From assembly GCF_000773975.1 (NCBI RefSeq), contig NZ_JRUQ01000090.1:1-64000 (forward strand): a stretch of DNA of 64,000 nucleotides. Direction: 5' to 3'. This document shows, one piece after another, positions 20,700 through 29,715 of the stretch. A program made the translations under genes and the position numbers. Source of the DNA: Erwinia typographi. GTDB taxonomy: Bacteria; Pseudomonadota; Gammaproteobacteria; Enterobacterales; Enterobacteriaceae. Under the pieces are notes generated by a model that was not told where the DNA came from, made no database searches, and was given only the letters and a program-made list of their open reading frames with translations. The stretch's first letter is position 1. Each line of letters starts with the position of its first letter.

Positions 20700-21329
20700 A
20701 TGGTCACGCTCTCGCAGATTTTACCCTTTGCAGCAATCGCTCTGGGCCTCGTCCTGACGCCTGGTCCAAATATGATCTACCTGATTTCCCGCTCGCTGTG
20801 CCAGGGGCGTAAAGCTGGCTATATCTCGCTGACCGGCGTGGCGCTGGGCTTTATGTTCTACATGCTGTGCGCCGCCCTGGGAATTACCGCGCTTATTATG
20901 GCCATACCGCTGGCTTACGATGCGCTGCGCATCGCCGGGGCCTGCTATTTACTGTATATGGCCTGGCAGGCGGTGTTCGGCGGCAAATCTCCTTTTCACC
21001 TTCGCGATTTACCCCCCGACAGCGCGCGTAAACTTTTTACGATGGGGCTGCTTACCAACCTGCTAAATCCCAAAACCGCCGTTATTTACCTGTCGCTGCT
21101 GCCGCAGTTTATTAAACCCGAGCAGGGCCATGTGCTGGCACAGTCGCTAACGCTGGGAATGACCCAAATTATTACCAGTTTAGTGGTGAACGGCCTGATT
21201 ATTTTCGCTGCCGGGACCATTGCTCATTTCCTGGCTGAGCGGCCAACGTGGCAGAAAATACAGCGCTGGCTGATGGGAACGGTGCTGGCCGGTCTGGCGC
21301 TGAGGCTGGTTCTGGATGGAAGGAAGTAA
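20700..21329 (+). CDS. LysE/RhtB-family amino acid exporter
   Basis: This 209-residue inner-membrane protein has five to six hydrophobic helices and the family signature near the N-terminus (GLVLTPGPNMIYLISRS), followed by GLLTNLLNPKTAVIYLSLLPQF. Members export lysine, threonine, homoserine lactone or related compounds; the substrate cannot be told from sequence. It follows proA on the same strand after 107 bases without an obvious terminator, so read-through from proBA is possible. Confidence 0.88.
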   Translation: MVTLSQILPFAAIALGLVLTPGPNMIYLISRSLCQGRKAGYISLTGVALGFMFYMLCAALGITALIMAIPLAYDALRIAGACYLLYMAWQAVFGGKSPFHLRDLPPDSARKLFTMGLLTNLLNPKTAVIYLSLLPQFIKPEQGHVLAQSLTLGMTQIITSLVVNGLIIFAAGTIAHFLAERPTWQKIQRWLMGTVLAGLALRLVLDGRK

Positions 21330-21478
21330 CCAGCCTGAGGGGGTATTTTCTGCGGGCCTCCGCCCGTTCCGGCTGGCCCCCAGTTAAATACTGTTGGATA
21401 AATTGAGATCTTATGTTACATAAATTACGGAAAATTTTTTATTTAAACACTTTCCTTAACGTATGAAAGGGAAAACTC

Positions 21479-21904
21479 ATGATAAGAGCTCGATCAACGC
21501 TGTTTCTGCTGGCCGGCGTTTTGCTGTTGAGCGGCTGCTCAACGGGTGGTGAAGACAAGTACAGCACCAGCTACGTGCAATCACACATTACTGAGGGTGT
21601 CACCACGCAGGCGCAGGTCCAGAGCCTGTATGGCGTACCGGATGATAATGAAAAGTCCTCACATGGCACGACCTGGGTTTATCGTAAAAGTGGCAACATG
21701 AGCGATGCTTCCAACCTGGTAGGTTATATTCCCGGCGCAGGCGCAATATCCAGCGCGTTCGGTATGGCGAACTCGGCTTCTTCCGCCTCTGACAGCGTCA
21801 ACAAAGTGGCGAATAAACGCAGCGGCAATACCGAGATCCACGGCGATCGCCTTTATATCACCTTTAATAATCAAAATATCGTTGATTACTGGAGCCTGAA
21901 TTAG
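21479..21904 (+). CDS. Small outer-membrane-type lipoprotein, BamE/SmpA-like
   Basis: The 141-residue precursor has a signal peptide with lipobox LLSGC (Cys20) and serine at +2, which favours sorting to the outer membrane. The segment ITEGVTTQAQVQSLYGVPD resembles the BamE/SmpA-type fold, in which a GxT-x-xxVxxxxGxPd motif recurs. A low-complexity Ser/Ala/Asn/Gly stretch (about residues 80-120) follows. It stands alone, with AGGGAAAA upstream of the ATG and a strong terminator behind. Function is unknown; the fold is inferred from the motif. Confidence 0.75.
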   Translation: MIRARSTLFLLAGVLLLSGCSTGGEDKYSTSYVQSHITEGVTTQAQVQSLYGVPDDNEKSSHGTTWVYRKSGNMSDASNLVGYIPGAGAISSAFGMANSASSASDSVNKVANKRSGNTEIHGDRLYITFNNQNIVDYWSLN

Positions 21905-21925
21905 AGCTGATATTTCACTTACTAT

Positions 21926-21954
21926 GAAAAAACCCGCCTTCAGGCGGGTTTTTT
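21926..21954. terminator. Bidirectional terminator between the lipoprotein gene and the PQQ dehydrogenase gene
   Basis: The stem AAAACCCGCCT / AGGCGGGTTTT has A-runs on the left and T-runs on the right, so it can end transcription in both directions. Confidence 0.92.
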
Positions 21955-21981
21955 CGTTGGCTTTAGTGCTGGTGAAGCGGG

Positions 21982-24459
21982 TTATTTCGCTTCGGGTAGG
22001 GCATAGGCCAGGATGTAATCTCCGGGCGGCGTTTCCATAAAGTGGTGACCGGTTGCGGTGATCACCAGATACTCGCGCCCGTTCTGGGTATAAACCAGCG
22101 GATTAGCCTGTCCGCCCGCCGGTAGCGGCGTACTCCAGACGGTTTTACCGGTTTTGATATCAATAGCCCGAATCAGATCGTCCGTCGCGGCCGCGATAAA
22201 GATCAGCCCGCCAGAGGTAACCACTGACCCGCCGTTGTTAGGCGTACCAATATTGATCGGTAACCCGGTCGGAATGCCAAACGGACCGTTGCGGCGTGCG
22301 GTCCCTAAAGGACGATCCCACACTGTCCGGCCATCGCGGACGTCAATCGCCCGGATGCCGCCATAAGGTGGCTCTTTACACAGCATACCGGTGTACTTCA
22401 GACGCCAGCCCGCATTGACGTTTACCGCATAGGGCACGCCAATCTGCGGATCGCCAGCCCCTTCCGCATGTCCTGCATCATGCGGGTTATAAGGGATTTC
22501 ATCACGCGGCTTCCAGCCGAGCGCATCGGCAACCGCTCGCGGTACCAGGATGTTGTAGTTCGGCATATCGTTATAGTTGGCGATGATCAGACCTCTGTCC
22601 GGATCGAAGGCCACGCTGCCCCAGTCCGAACCGCCGTTATAGCCAGGATACTCAATGTAGTGCCGATCGGCTATTGGCGGCGTGTACTGACCTTGATAGC
22701 TCGCCTGCTGGAACTGAATACGACAAACCAGCTGATCGATTGGCGTCAGGCCCCACATATCCTGCGGCGTCAGGTCAGGCTTGCTGAGATGGTGGAATGC
22801 CGAATAGGGCTGAGTCGGGGAGCGGTCGTTCGGTTCCAGGCCGCCGCCAGGTACGGGCTTCTCTTCCACACCGAACAGGGATTTGCCGGTGCGGCGATCG
22901 AGCACGTAAATTTCCCCCTGCTTGGTCGGTACGATAATCGCGGGCGTTTTACCGCCGTTCTTATCGGGATAGTCGATCAGCGTGGGTTGCGATCCCTGGT
23001 CGTAATCCCAGACGTCTTTATGCGCAGTCTGGAAAGCCCAGGCCGGCAGCCCGGTTTCGATATTCAGCGCGGTCAGCGTCACGGCATATTTGTTTTCCGC
23101 TGCTGTTCGGGTGCTGCTCCAGTAGTCGCCGGAGGAGTTGCCGAAAGGCAGATAAACCAGCCCCAGCTTGTCGTCGCCGGTAAAGGAGGTCCACACGTCC
23201 GGCGACCCTTTTTTCCAGGCGTCAGGGCCTTGCTTCGGCGCGCTGCTCTCTGGCGAGGCCGCATCCCACGCCCACTTCAGCTGACCGGTGCGCACATCAT
23301 AGGCTTTGATTACCCCCGGAGGGCCGAAAGCGCGCTGTCCGTCAATAACCTGATGCCCCACTACCAGCGTATCCCGGATCACTACCGGCGCGGAGTTGAT
23401 GGCAACATAGCCTTGATAAACCTCGCCCATATTTTCGGTAATATCGACCGTGCCGTCTTTACCAAAGTCTTTGCAGATTTCGCCGGTTTTGGCATTCAGC
23501 TCGATCACGCGGCCGTCCAGCGTCCCCAGAATGATGCGCTGTTCGCAGCCGGCATTATCGCCAGTGGTGTTGGCTACGGCGGCGGGAGCCTGCGCCGTGT
23601 CGCCAAGGGATACATGGCTGTTGGTTTGGGCATCAAACCACGTCAGGCCGCGGCAGGCGGCAGTGTAAGGAATCGACTGGTCGCTGACCTTGGGATCGAA
23701 GTGCCATTTTTCTTTCCCGGTTGCGGCATCAATCGCAAATACCTGATTGCGCGGCGTGCAGCTGTAGAGCGTGTCGCCGATTTTAATCGGCGTATTTTCA
23801 CCGCCCCAGCGCGCTTTGGGTAAATCGCCGGTGCGGAATTGCCAGGCAAGCTTCAGATTGCTGACGTTTTCCGGCGTGATCTGATTAGCCTGAGCAAAAC
23901 GTTGGGAGGCCAGCGATCCGCCGTAGGTATACCAGTCGCCGGTGTCGGGGGTGGAGGCTTTTCCCGTGCCGGTATCGGTCGCAAAGACTCCCTTGCTCGC
24001 TTCGGGAACATTATTCGCAGGGGTAACATTCAGCGCGGTAAATGGCAGCGCTACGGCCACCAGGAAAGCCAGAATGAACACGCCGCCCAGCGAACGGGAA
24101 ACGCCTCGGCTAATTCCCGGTTTGAAGGTGGGAAGCTGGAAGGCAAATAGAATACCCAGAATCAGCATAATGTCGAAGCGGGGCACCCAGCGCCAGTAAT
24201 CAAGCCCGGACTCCTGAATAGTCCAGATCAAGGTGCCGATAAATACCAGGCCAAACCAGTAAACCGTGCTGGTACGTTTTAATAAGATCAGTACTGCGGA
24301 AATAATACAGCCGACCCCTGCCAGAAGGTAATACCAATTCCCTCCCAGCGCGGCCAGCCAGCCGCCTCCGATTGCCATAGCGATGCCAAACAGCAGCAGG
24401 GCGATAGCAAAGAGGATATTCCAGACGGAGAGTCTGCCAATCTTCTTTACGTTATCCAA
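21982..24459 (-). CDS. Membrane-bound PQQ-dependent dehydrogenase, glucose/quinate/shikimate family
   Basis: The first 150 residues hold five membrane helices and the remaining ~670 form a periplasmic quinoprotein beta-propeller, as in E. coli Gcd (796 residues; here 825). Propeller motifs such as LYSCTPRNQVFAIDAATGKEKW, an aspartate in VWDYDQGSQP and a lysine in VPTKQGEIYVLDR fit the PQQ site. It would oxidise a sugar or cyclic polyol in the periplasm and pass electrons to ubiquinone. Glucose, quinate and shikimate enzymes of this family cannot be separated with confidence by eye. The start is TTG with AAAGGAA about seven bases upstream. No PQQ biosynthesis genes occur in the window. Confidence 0.85.
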   Translation of the reverse strand: MDNVKKIGRLSVWNILFAIALLLFGIAMAIGGGWLAALGGNWYYLLAGVGCIISAVLILLKRTSTVYWFGLVFIGTLIWTIQESGLDYWRWVPRFDIMLILGILFAFQLPTFKPGISRGVSRSLGGVFILAFLVAVALPFTALNVTPANNVPEASKGVFATDTGTGKASTPDTGDWYTYGGSLASQRFAQANQITPENVSNLKLAWQFRTGDLPKARWGGENTPIKIGDTLYSCTPRNQVFAIDAATGKEKWHFDPKVSDQSIPYTAACRGLTWFDAQTNSHVSLGDTAQAPAAVANTTGDNAGCEQRIILGTLDGRVIELNAKTGEICKDFGKDGTVDITENMGEVYQGYVAINSAPVVIRDTLVVGHQVIDGQRAFGPPGVIKAYDVRTGQLKWAWDAASPESSAPKQGPDAWKKGSPDVWTSFTGDDKLGLVYLPFGNSSGDYWSSTRTAAENKYAVTLTALNIETGLPAWAFQTAHKDVWDYDQGSQPTLIDYPDKNGGKTPAIIVPTKQGEIYVLDRRTGKSLFGVEEKPVPGGGLEPNDRSPTQPYSAFHHLSKPDLTPQDMWGLTPIDQLVCRIQFQQASYQGQYTPPIADRHYIEYPGYNGGSDWGSVAFDPDRGLIIANYNDMPNYNILVPRAVADALGWKPRDEIPYNPHDAGHAEGAGDPQIGVPYAVNVNAGWRLKYTGMLCKEPPYGGIRAIDVRDGRTVWDRPLGTARRNGPFGIPTGLPINIGTPNNGGSVVTSGGLIFIAAATDDLIRAIDIKTGKTVWSTPLPAGGQANPLVYTQNGREYLVITATGHHFMETPPGDYILAYALPEAK

Positions 24460-24786
24460 AATAATTTTCCTTTAGCCATAAAAGTCAATGCCCTGATTAA
24501 ATGAGCAATAATAATCGTAGCATCCGATAATTTTTACGTTGTGGAATCAGAGCAGAAAATAAATGTTTTTTTAGCATTTATGGCTGTTGTTAACAGCAAT
24601 AAACTTGTGGTTATGTAATTGGCCGCGCTGCCAGACATCTAATTACCAGTGGTGATGAGGGTATGTTTTATTTGACTCTCTCTATTCTGAGCAGAGTATT
24701 CGACTCATTACAGCAGAATTAATGCGGAAATAGCGCCTGCTACTCAGCAGAGACTGGCCGGCGAAGGCTGGCAATCCGATGCCCGC
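24460..24786. other. AT-rich intergenic region between the PQQ dehydrogenase and XRE regulator genes
   Basis: These 327 bases upstream of the dehydrogenase gene contain no supportable ORF. They are AT-rich in the first half, with a short dyad around GTTAAC near 24590, and presumably hold the dehydrogenase promoter. The downstream end borders the 3' end of the leftward XRE-cupin gene. No operator could be named. Confidence 0.5.
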
Positions 24787-25335
24787 TTATCCCTGTTCGG
24801 CCACCAGAATCGCCAGCGTATCTGGCTCCAGCGCTCTGAATATGTGTTCGCGGTCGCCGGGATAGCAAATGTAATCACCCGCTTCTAAGGTTTCCGGTGA
24901 GTCTTTTAATCCGAGCAGGGCGCGGCCCTGGGTGACGATGACATGTTCAACCGCTCCCGGCGTGTGCGGCCGCGAGAGCCGTTCGGAGCCGGGTTGAGCC
25001 ATCAGCAGATAGATGTCGCGCCGCGCGCCTGGCGGGCAGCTCGCCAGCAGGATGGCCTGATAGTCTGCCTGTTCAGCAACCACCTTATTGCCTTCGCCGC
25101 GCCTGATTACCTGCGTGGCATTTTCGGCAGGTTCCATCAGCCTGGCAAAAGGAATATTCAGCGCCACGCAAAGTGCCCAAAGCGTTTCAATACTGGGATT
25201 GCCGTTGCCGGATTCGAGCTGAGAAAGCGTGGATTTTGCGACGCCAGCGCGCCTGGCGACTTCCGCAAGGGAGAGGCCTGCACGGGTTCTTTCGCGAACC
25301 AGGCTGTCGGCGATGATGCCAATCGGCTGCGTCAT
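24787..25335 (-). CDS. XRE-family transcriptional regulator with C-terminal cupin domain
   Basis: The 182-residue protein has an N-terminal helix-turn-helix of the Cro/CI type (residues ~15-65: LSLAEVARRAGVAKSTLSQLESG) and a C-terminal cupin (residues ~100-180: HTPGAVEHVIVTQG, AGDYICYPGDREH), which usually senses a small ligand. It is divergent from azlCD, and two near-identical operators lie between them, so it very probably controls azlCD and itself. By analogy with such pairs, a branched-chain or related amino acid may be the signal; this is inference. Confidence 0.88.
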   Translation of the reverse strand: MTQPIGIIADSLVRERTRAGLSLAEVARRAGVAKSTLSQLESGNGNPSIETLWALCVALNIPFARLMEPAENATQVIRRGEGNKVVAEQADYQAILLASCPPGARRDIYLLMAQPGSERLSRPHTPGAVEHVIVTQGRALLGLKDSPETLEAGDYICYPGDREHIFRALEPDTLAILVAEQG

Positions 25336-25349
25336 GGCTTACCTCAATT

Positions 25350-25365
25350 GTTCATTATAACGAAC
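25350..25365. promoter_or_regulatory. Operator 1 of the XRE-azlCD divergent region
   Basis: GTTCATTATAACGAAC is an imperfect 16-base palindrome (GTTC/GAAC ends, one mismatched pair) located 15 bases upstream of the regulator start. Its first 11 bases recur exactly in operator 2. A second, partly overlapping dyad, CGAACGT-A-ACGTTCG, begins at 25361. Confidence 0.65.
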
Positions 25366-25397
25366 GTAACGTTCGGCTTGATTTAGTGGGTGGCGGC

Positions 25398-25413
25398 GTT
25401 CATTATAATGGAC
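25398..25413. promoter_or_regulatory. Operator 2 of the XRE-azlCD divergent region
   Basis: GTTCATTATAATGGAC shares 11 consecutive bases with operator 1 and has the same palindromic design with one mismatched pair. The two sites start 48 bases apart, and this one lies 27 bases before the azlC start, where bound protein would cover the promoter. Confidence 0.65.
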
Positions 25414-25439
25414 GATCCGTTCGATAAGGTACAGATTTT

Positions 25440-26102
25440 ATGTTCAGCCCCGGTTTTTCCTGCCTGCCCGCCGCGACGAAAAAGGCGATTTATCTGGTCT
25501 GCCTGGCCGTTGGGGTGGTGGGCGCCTCGTATGGCTCGCTGGCTACCGCGTACGGCTTTCCGCTATGGGTGCCGCTGTTCTCAACGCTGTTCGTGCTGGC
25601 TGGCGCGTCGGAATTTATGTTTGTGGCGATTATCGCCAGCGGGGGAAATCCTCTGGCGGCGGCGCTGGCTGGGCTGCTGGTCAACGCCCGGCATTTCCCG
25701 TTTGGCATCGCGGTGCGCGATCTGGTTGGCCCACGGCTGAAGGGGCTGTTGGGCTGTCACATTATGAACGATGAGAGCGTGGTATTTGGCCTGTCGCAGT
25801 CCACCGTGGAGCAGCGCAGGGCGGCTTACTGGCTATGCGGGCTGGGTGTTGCCATCGTCTGGCCGATCGGCGCGATGCTTGGCAGCGTCGTCGGCAAACT
25901 GCTGCCCAATATTGAGGCGATCGGCCTTGATGCGGTTTTCCCGGCGATTCTGCTGGCGCTGGTAATCCCTTCTTTCACCTCCCGGACGACGCTGGTCCGT
26001 GCCGCCAGCGGCGCGGTCCTGTCGCTGATCGCCACGCCTTTCGTTGCGGTTGGGCTTCCGGTATTGCTCTCAATGGCTGGCCTGCTGACGAGGAAAAAAT
26101 AA
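25440..26102 (+). CDS. azlC: AzlC-family branched-chain amino acid exporter, large subunit
   Basis: The 220-residue membrane protein has the AzlC/YgaZ family segments (ASEFMFVAIIASGGNPLAAALAGLLVNARHFPFG) and about five to six helices. Together with the small AzlD-like protein it forms a two-subunit exporter; E. coli YgaZH exports valine. The stop codon overlaps the azlD start by one base (TAATG). Substrate is inferred from the family. Confidence 0.88.
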   Translation: MFSPGFSCLPAATKKAIYLVCLAVGVVGASYGSLATAYGFPLWVPLFSTLFVLAGASEFMFVAIIASGGNPLAAALAGLLVNARHFPFGIAVRDLVGPRLKGLLGCHIMNDESVVFGLSQSTVEQRRAAYWLCGLGVAIVWPIGAMLGSVVGKLLPNIEAIGLDAVFPAILLALVIPSFTSRTTLVRAASGAVLSLIATPFVAVGLPVLLSMAGLLTRKK

Positions 26103-26425
26103 TGGCTTCAAACGTGATGATTATCGCCGGCATCGCCGTGCTGTCGGTGGGCACCTGGTTAATGCGGTTTGCCGGGGTAAAATTGGGGAACCGCATGGCG
26201 CTGTCTGAGCGCTCGCGCAGGCTGCTGTCGGATGCCGCTACCACGCTGCTGTTTGCGGTTGCCCTTAGTAATACCTTTTATGAAGGCGTGCATTTTGCCG
26301 GTATCGCCCGCGTGGCTGGCGTTGCGGTGGCGGTGGTGCTTGCCTGGCGGAAAATGCCGCTGATTGTAGTGATCCTTGCGGCGGCTCTGGTGACGGCCTT
26401 ATTGCGCTATGCCGGTATTCGGTAA
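26102..26425 (+). CDS. azlD: AzlD-family branched-chain amino acid exporter, small subunit
   Basis: The 107-residue protein has three to four hydrophobic helices and the AzlD/YgaH layout (GTWLMRFAGVKLG near the N-terminus). It overlaps azlC by one base, as expected for a fixed-ratio pair. A perfect 7-bp hairpin (GGTAACC / GGTTACC, 26421-26438) includes the stop codon. Confidence 0.87.
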   Translation: MASNVMIIAGIAVLSVGTWLMRFAGVKLGNRMALSERSRRLLSDAATTLLFAVALSNTFYEGVHFAGIARVAGVAVAVVLAWRKMPLIVVILAAALVTALLRYAGIR

Positions 26426-26720
26426 CCAGAGGGTTACCAGAACCATGACGACATGGTGAAACAATAAGCTATTGTTATGGTTAGTAAAAAAATCTCAATC
26501 GGCTTGAACCAGGTCATAGTATTGGCTGCGCGTTTTGGTTAAGTATCCATTACATCGGTAAAAGTTGTGGAAAACTTTAGGCAATATTTATTTTCCTGTA
26601 CGCCTGCGCCACGTCCTTCGTCCCAATGTCATTCTTTTGTCATAACTCGCTCATGCCGTCGTCAGTTGCCCGCTCGTAAAATCCTCAGCGTAAACACAAT
26701 CTAACCCTGAGGAACTGATC

Positions 26721-27494
26721 ATGAACGCACCCTGCAAAAAAATCGTAAAACTGGCGGCCATCACTGCGTCTTTGCTGATGGCGGCCGCTGGCAGCGCGGC
26801 GATGGCGCAGCCAGTTAAAAATATTGTGCTGGTCCACGGCGCATTTGTTGGCGGCTCGGGCTGGCGTCCGGTGTACGACATTCTGACCCATGATGGCTAT
26901 AAAGTAACGCTGGTGCAGGAACCGCTGACTTCATTCCCGGAGGACGTGGCGGCCACCAGGCGTATTTTGGCGCAGCAGGATGGCCCGGTAATTCTGGTTG
27001 GGCACAGCTATGGCGGCGCAATCATTACTGAAGCGGGCAACGATTCGCATGTGGCCGGGCTGGTTTATATCGCGGCACATGCGCTGGATAATGGCGAAAC
27101 TGAGGCGAGCAACGGCAAAAAGCTGCCTAACTCCGCTCACCCCTTTATGAAAACGCCGGACGGATTCCTGATGATTGCGCCCCAGTATTTCCACAGCGAC
27201 TTTGCCGCCGATCTTTCTGCCAGACAGGCCGCGTTTGAAGCCAGCGCGCAGATGCCGACTTCCGCCTCGGTGTTTACCGCCAACATCCCCGACCCGGCAT
27301 GGAAAACCCGACCAAGCTGGTACATGGTGGCAAAAAACGACAAAATCATTAATCCTGATTTAGAACGTATGTATGCGAAACGCGCCCACAGCACCACGGT
27401 GGAAGTGGCTGGCGCCAGCCATTCCGTGTATGAATCGCATCCGAAAGAGGTCGCCACGCTGATTGAGCAAGCCGCGCAGCACGCGCTGAAGTAA
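26721..27494 (+). CDS. Secreted alpha/beta hydrolase
   Basis: The 257-residue precursor has a signal peptide of about 29 residues (ending GSAAMAQ) and an alpha/beta hydrolase domain. The oxyanion motif is VLVHGAFVGGSGW, the nucleophile is S96 in VGHSYGGA, and D207 and H234 (GASHSVYE) complete the likely triad. It acts in the periplasm or outside the cell; the ester or other substrate is unknown. The two-component system genes follow after only 33 bases on the same strand, so the hydrolase is probably co-transcribed with its regulators. Confidence 0.85.
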   Translation: MNAPCKKIVKLAAITASLLMAAAGSAAMAQPVKNIVLVHGAFVGGSGWRPVYDILTHDGYKVTLVQEPLTSFPEDVAATRRILAQQDGPVILVGHSYGGAIITEAGNDSHVAGLVYIAAHALDNGETEASNGKKLPNSAHPFMKTPDGFLMIAPQYFHSDFAADLSARQAAFEASAQMPTSASVFTANIPDPAWKTRPSWYMVAKNDKIINPDLERMYAKRAHSTTVEVAGASHSVYESHPKEVATLIEQAAQHALK

Positions 27495-27527
27495 GCCTGT
27501 CCGCTGCGCCGTTTGCTGGAGAAGATG

Positions 27528-28205
27528 ATGAAAATTCTGGTCATTGATGATGAACCTAAAGCCCGTGAATACATGCGCAGCGGCCTTACGGAATCCGGCT
27601 ACGTGGTAGACGTGGCTGAAAACGGGCGGGAAGGGGTGTTTATGGCTCAGGAATATCATTACGACCTGATCCTGCTGGACGTCATGATGCCGGAGCTGAA
27701 CGGCTGGGAAGTAATGAAAACGCTGGATGAGCAAAGTGTCCCGGTCATTTTCCTTACCGCCAAAGGCACCGTTGAAGATCGTATCAAAGGGCTTGAGCTG
27801 GGGGCAGATGACTACCTGGTGAAGCCTTTTTCCTTTGCCGAGCTGCTGGCGCGTATTCGAACCGCGCTGCGCCGGGGGGTGAATGCCAAGCGCGACGAGT
27901 TGCTACAGGTGGCCGATCTTTGTCTGGACAGGGCAAAGCGCCGGGTTGAGCGCGCGGGCGTCAGGATTGACCTGACCAACAAAGAGTTCAACCTTCTCCA
28001 GCTTTTTATGCTTAACCCAGGCCAGGTGATGAGCCGCACGCTGATTGCCTCACGCGTCTGGGATATGAATTTCGACAGCGATACCAACGTGGTGGACGTC
28101 GCCGTTCGCCGTTTGCGGCAGAAAGTGGATGAACCTTTCGCAACGCCGCTGATCCACACCGTTCACGGCGTGGGCTATCGCTGTGAGGCTGATGAGGCGC
28201 AATGA
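27528..28205 (+). CDS. OmpR-family response regulator (heavy-metal type)
   Basis: The 225-residue protein has a receiver domain with phospho-acceptor D51 (LILLDVMMPELNGW) and a winged-helix DNA-binding domain from about residue 125. It resembles CusR/IrlR-type regulators. The ATG at 27528 is preferred because GGAGA lies five bases upstream; an ATG three bases earlier is too close to it. It overlaps the sensor kinase gene by four bases. Kinship with metal regulators comes from the family, and no metal resistance gene lies beside it. Confidence 0.88.
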   Translation: MKILVIDDEPKAREYMRSGLTESGYVVDVAENGREGVFMAQEYHYDLILLDVMMPELNGWEVMKTLDEQSVPVIFLTAKGTVEDRIKGLELGADDYLVKPFSFAELLARIRTALRRGVNAKRDELLQVADLCLDRAKRRVERAGVRIDLTNKEFNLLQLFMLNPGQVMSRTLIASRVWDMNFDSDTNVVDVAVRRLRQKVDEPFATPLIHTVHGVGYRCEADEAQ

Positions 28206-29590
28206 AGGCTCTTCGGCTGACCACGCGCCTTTCGCTGCTGATCTCGGCCATTGTCCTGCTGGTCATGATTCTGGTGGGGATGGCGCTTTATCAGTCGCTG
28301 GCGCGGCAGATCAGCGTGCGGGACGACGGCGCGCTGCTGACAAGGATGGAGCAGATCCGCACGCTGCTGCTAAATGAAGATGCGCTGGCGCTGATCCATC
28401 AAAAGCCGAAGCTGTTTGCCAATATGCTTGGCAATACCGAATCGCTGTTGGTGCTGCGCTTCCCCGGTCAGCCGCCGCTGATCGAGGTGAATCCTGGTCA
28501 TACGGCAATTCCCGATCTGCCGCCGGTGCCGGTTGGTCAGCCGCTGACGTTGACCCGTGTTCATCATCAGCAGGCACGCGGCGGCACGCCATTTATCTCA
28601 GCGGCGGCGCTGGCGCAAACCCGCGATGGTCCGGGTCAGTTGGAGATCATTACCGGCAGGTTGATGACCGAGCGGACGGCAACCCTTGCCGACTACCGTC
28701 GGCAAATCGTGCTGCTGATCGTCTGCGCCACGCTGATTGCCGCGCTGCTGGTGGGGTTGCTGACGCGGCGAAGTTTGCGGCCGCTGCACCGCCTGGCACA
28801 GGAGACGGCAGCCATCGACGTTCGCCATCTGTCGAGGCGTATTACGCTTGATAACGTGCCGCAGGAGCTGCTGTCGCTGGTGGCAGCGTTTAATCAGATG
28901 CTGGACCGGCTGGAAACCAGCTTTCAGCAGCTGAGCCAGGTATCGGCGGATATGGCGCATGATTTGCGCACGCCAGTTGCGAACCTACTGGGTCAGACGG
29001 AGGTGGCGCTGACCCAGAAGCGCAGCAATGAGTACTACCTGGGGCTGCTTGGTTCCAATTTTGAAGAGCTACAGCGGCTGGCAAGAATGATCGACAACAT
29101 GCTATTTCTGGCTCGTGCGGAGGATGCCAGCCAGGCGATCCATCGCGAAAACCTGGCGCTGGCCGTGGTGCTGCAACCGCTGGCGGATTATTTTGAAGGG
29201 CCAGCGGAAGAGCGTCAGCTGTCGCTACGGTTCCCTCACGAGGGCTCTGTTTACGCGGATGCCGAGCTGCTGCGCAGGGCACTGGCTAACCTGATGGCAA
29301 ACGCCATTCGCTATGCTGATGCGGGCAGCCGCATTGTCATTACCAGCCGGGCGGATCCGGGCGGCGTAACCCTTGCGGTAGAGAATGAAGGGCCGACGAT
29401 TGAGCAAGCGCAACAGGCCCGCCTGTTCGATCGTTTCTATCGGGCAGATGCATCCCGGCACGACTCGGCTACTGGCAGCGGGCTGGGGCTGTCGATCGTT
29501 CGTGGCATCATGCAGCTGCACCACGGCAGCTGTGCCGTTGAAAGCCACGGGGGGAGGACGCGCTTTTCGCTTTTCTTTCCGCGGCCTTAA
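28202..29590 (+). CDS. Sensor histidine kinase of the heavy-metal sensor type
   Basis: The 462-residue protein has a membrane helix at residues ~10-30, a periplasmic domain of about 135 residues, a second helix at ~167-187, a HAMP linker, and a kinase core with phospho-accepting H253 (DMAHDLRTP) followed by N-box (ANLMANAIRYA) and G-box (GSGLGLSIV) motifs. It is the partner of the preceding response regulator. The signal is unknown; co-location with a secreted hydrolase suggests an envelope or extracellular cue. Confidence 0.88.
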   Translation: MKALRLTTRLSLLISAIVLLVMILVGMALYQSLARQISVRDDGALLTRMEQIRTLLLNEDALALIHQKPKLFANMLGNTESLLVLRFPGQPPLIEVNPGHTAIPDLPPVPVGQPLTLTRVHHQQARGGTPFISAAALAQTRDGPGQLEIITGRLMTERTATLADYRRQIVLLIVCATLIAALLVGLLTRRSLRPLHRLAQETAAIDVRHLSRRITLDNVPQELLSLVAAFNQMLDRLETSFQQLSQVSADMAHDLRTPVANLLGQTEVALTQKRSNEYYLGLLGSNFEELQRLARMIDNMLFLARAEDASQAIHRENLALAVVLQPLADYFEGPAEERQLSLRFPHEGSVYADAELLRRALANLMANAIRYADAGSRIVITSRADPGGVTLAVENEGPTIEQAQQARLFDRFYRADASRHDSATGSGLGLSIVRGIMQLHHGSCAVESHGGRTRFSLFFPRP

Positions 29591-29715
29591 GGTTGACGGG
29601 ACGGGCTGGGAATTCTCCGCAAGATCGCCCGCCGACTTGCCAGTCTTAGCGAATTGAGACTACTGTTGACGGCGAAGTTTGTGTTTTCCCGGAACGATGG
29701 CGACAGGGAGCCGTT

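Noticed and set aside
22468..23823. 451-codon frame opposite the PQQ dehydrogenase gene
   Set aside because: Antisense shadow of a recognised gene with no ribosome-binding site or known domain.
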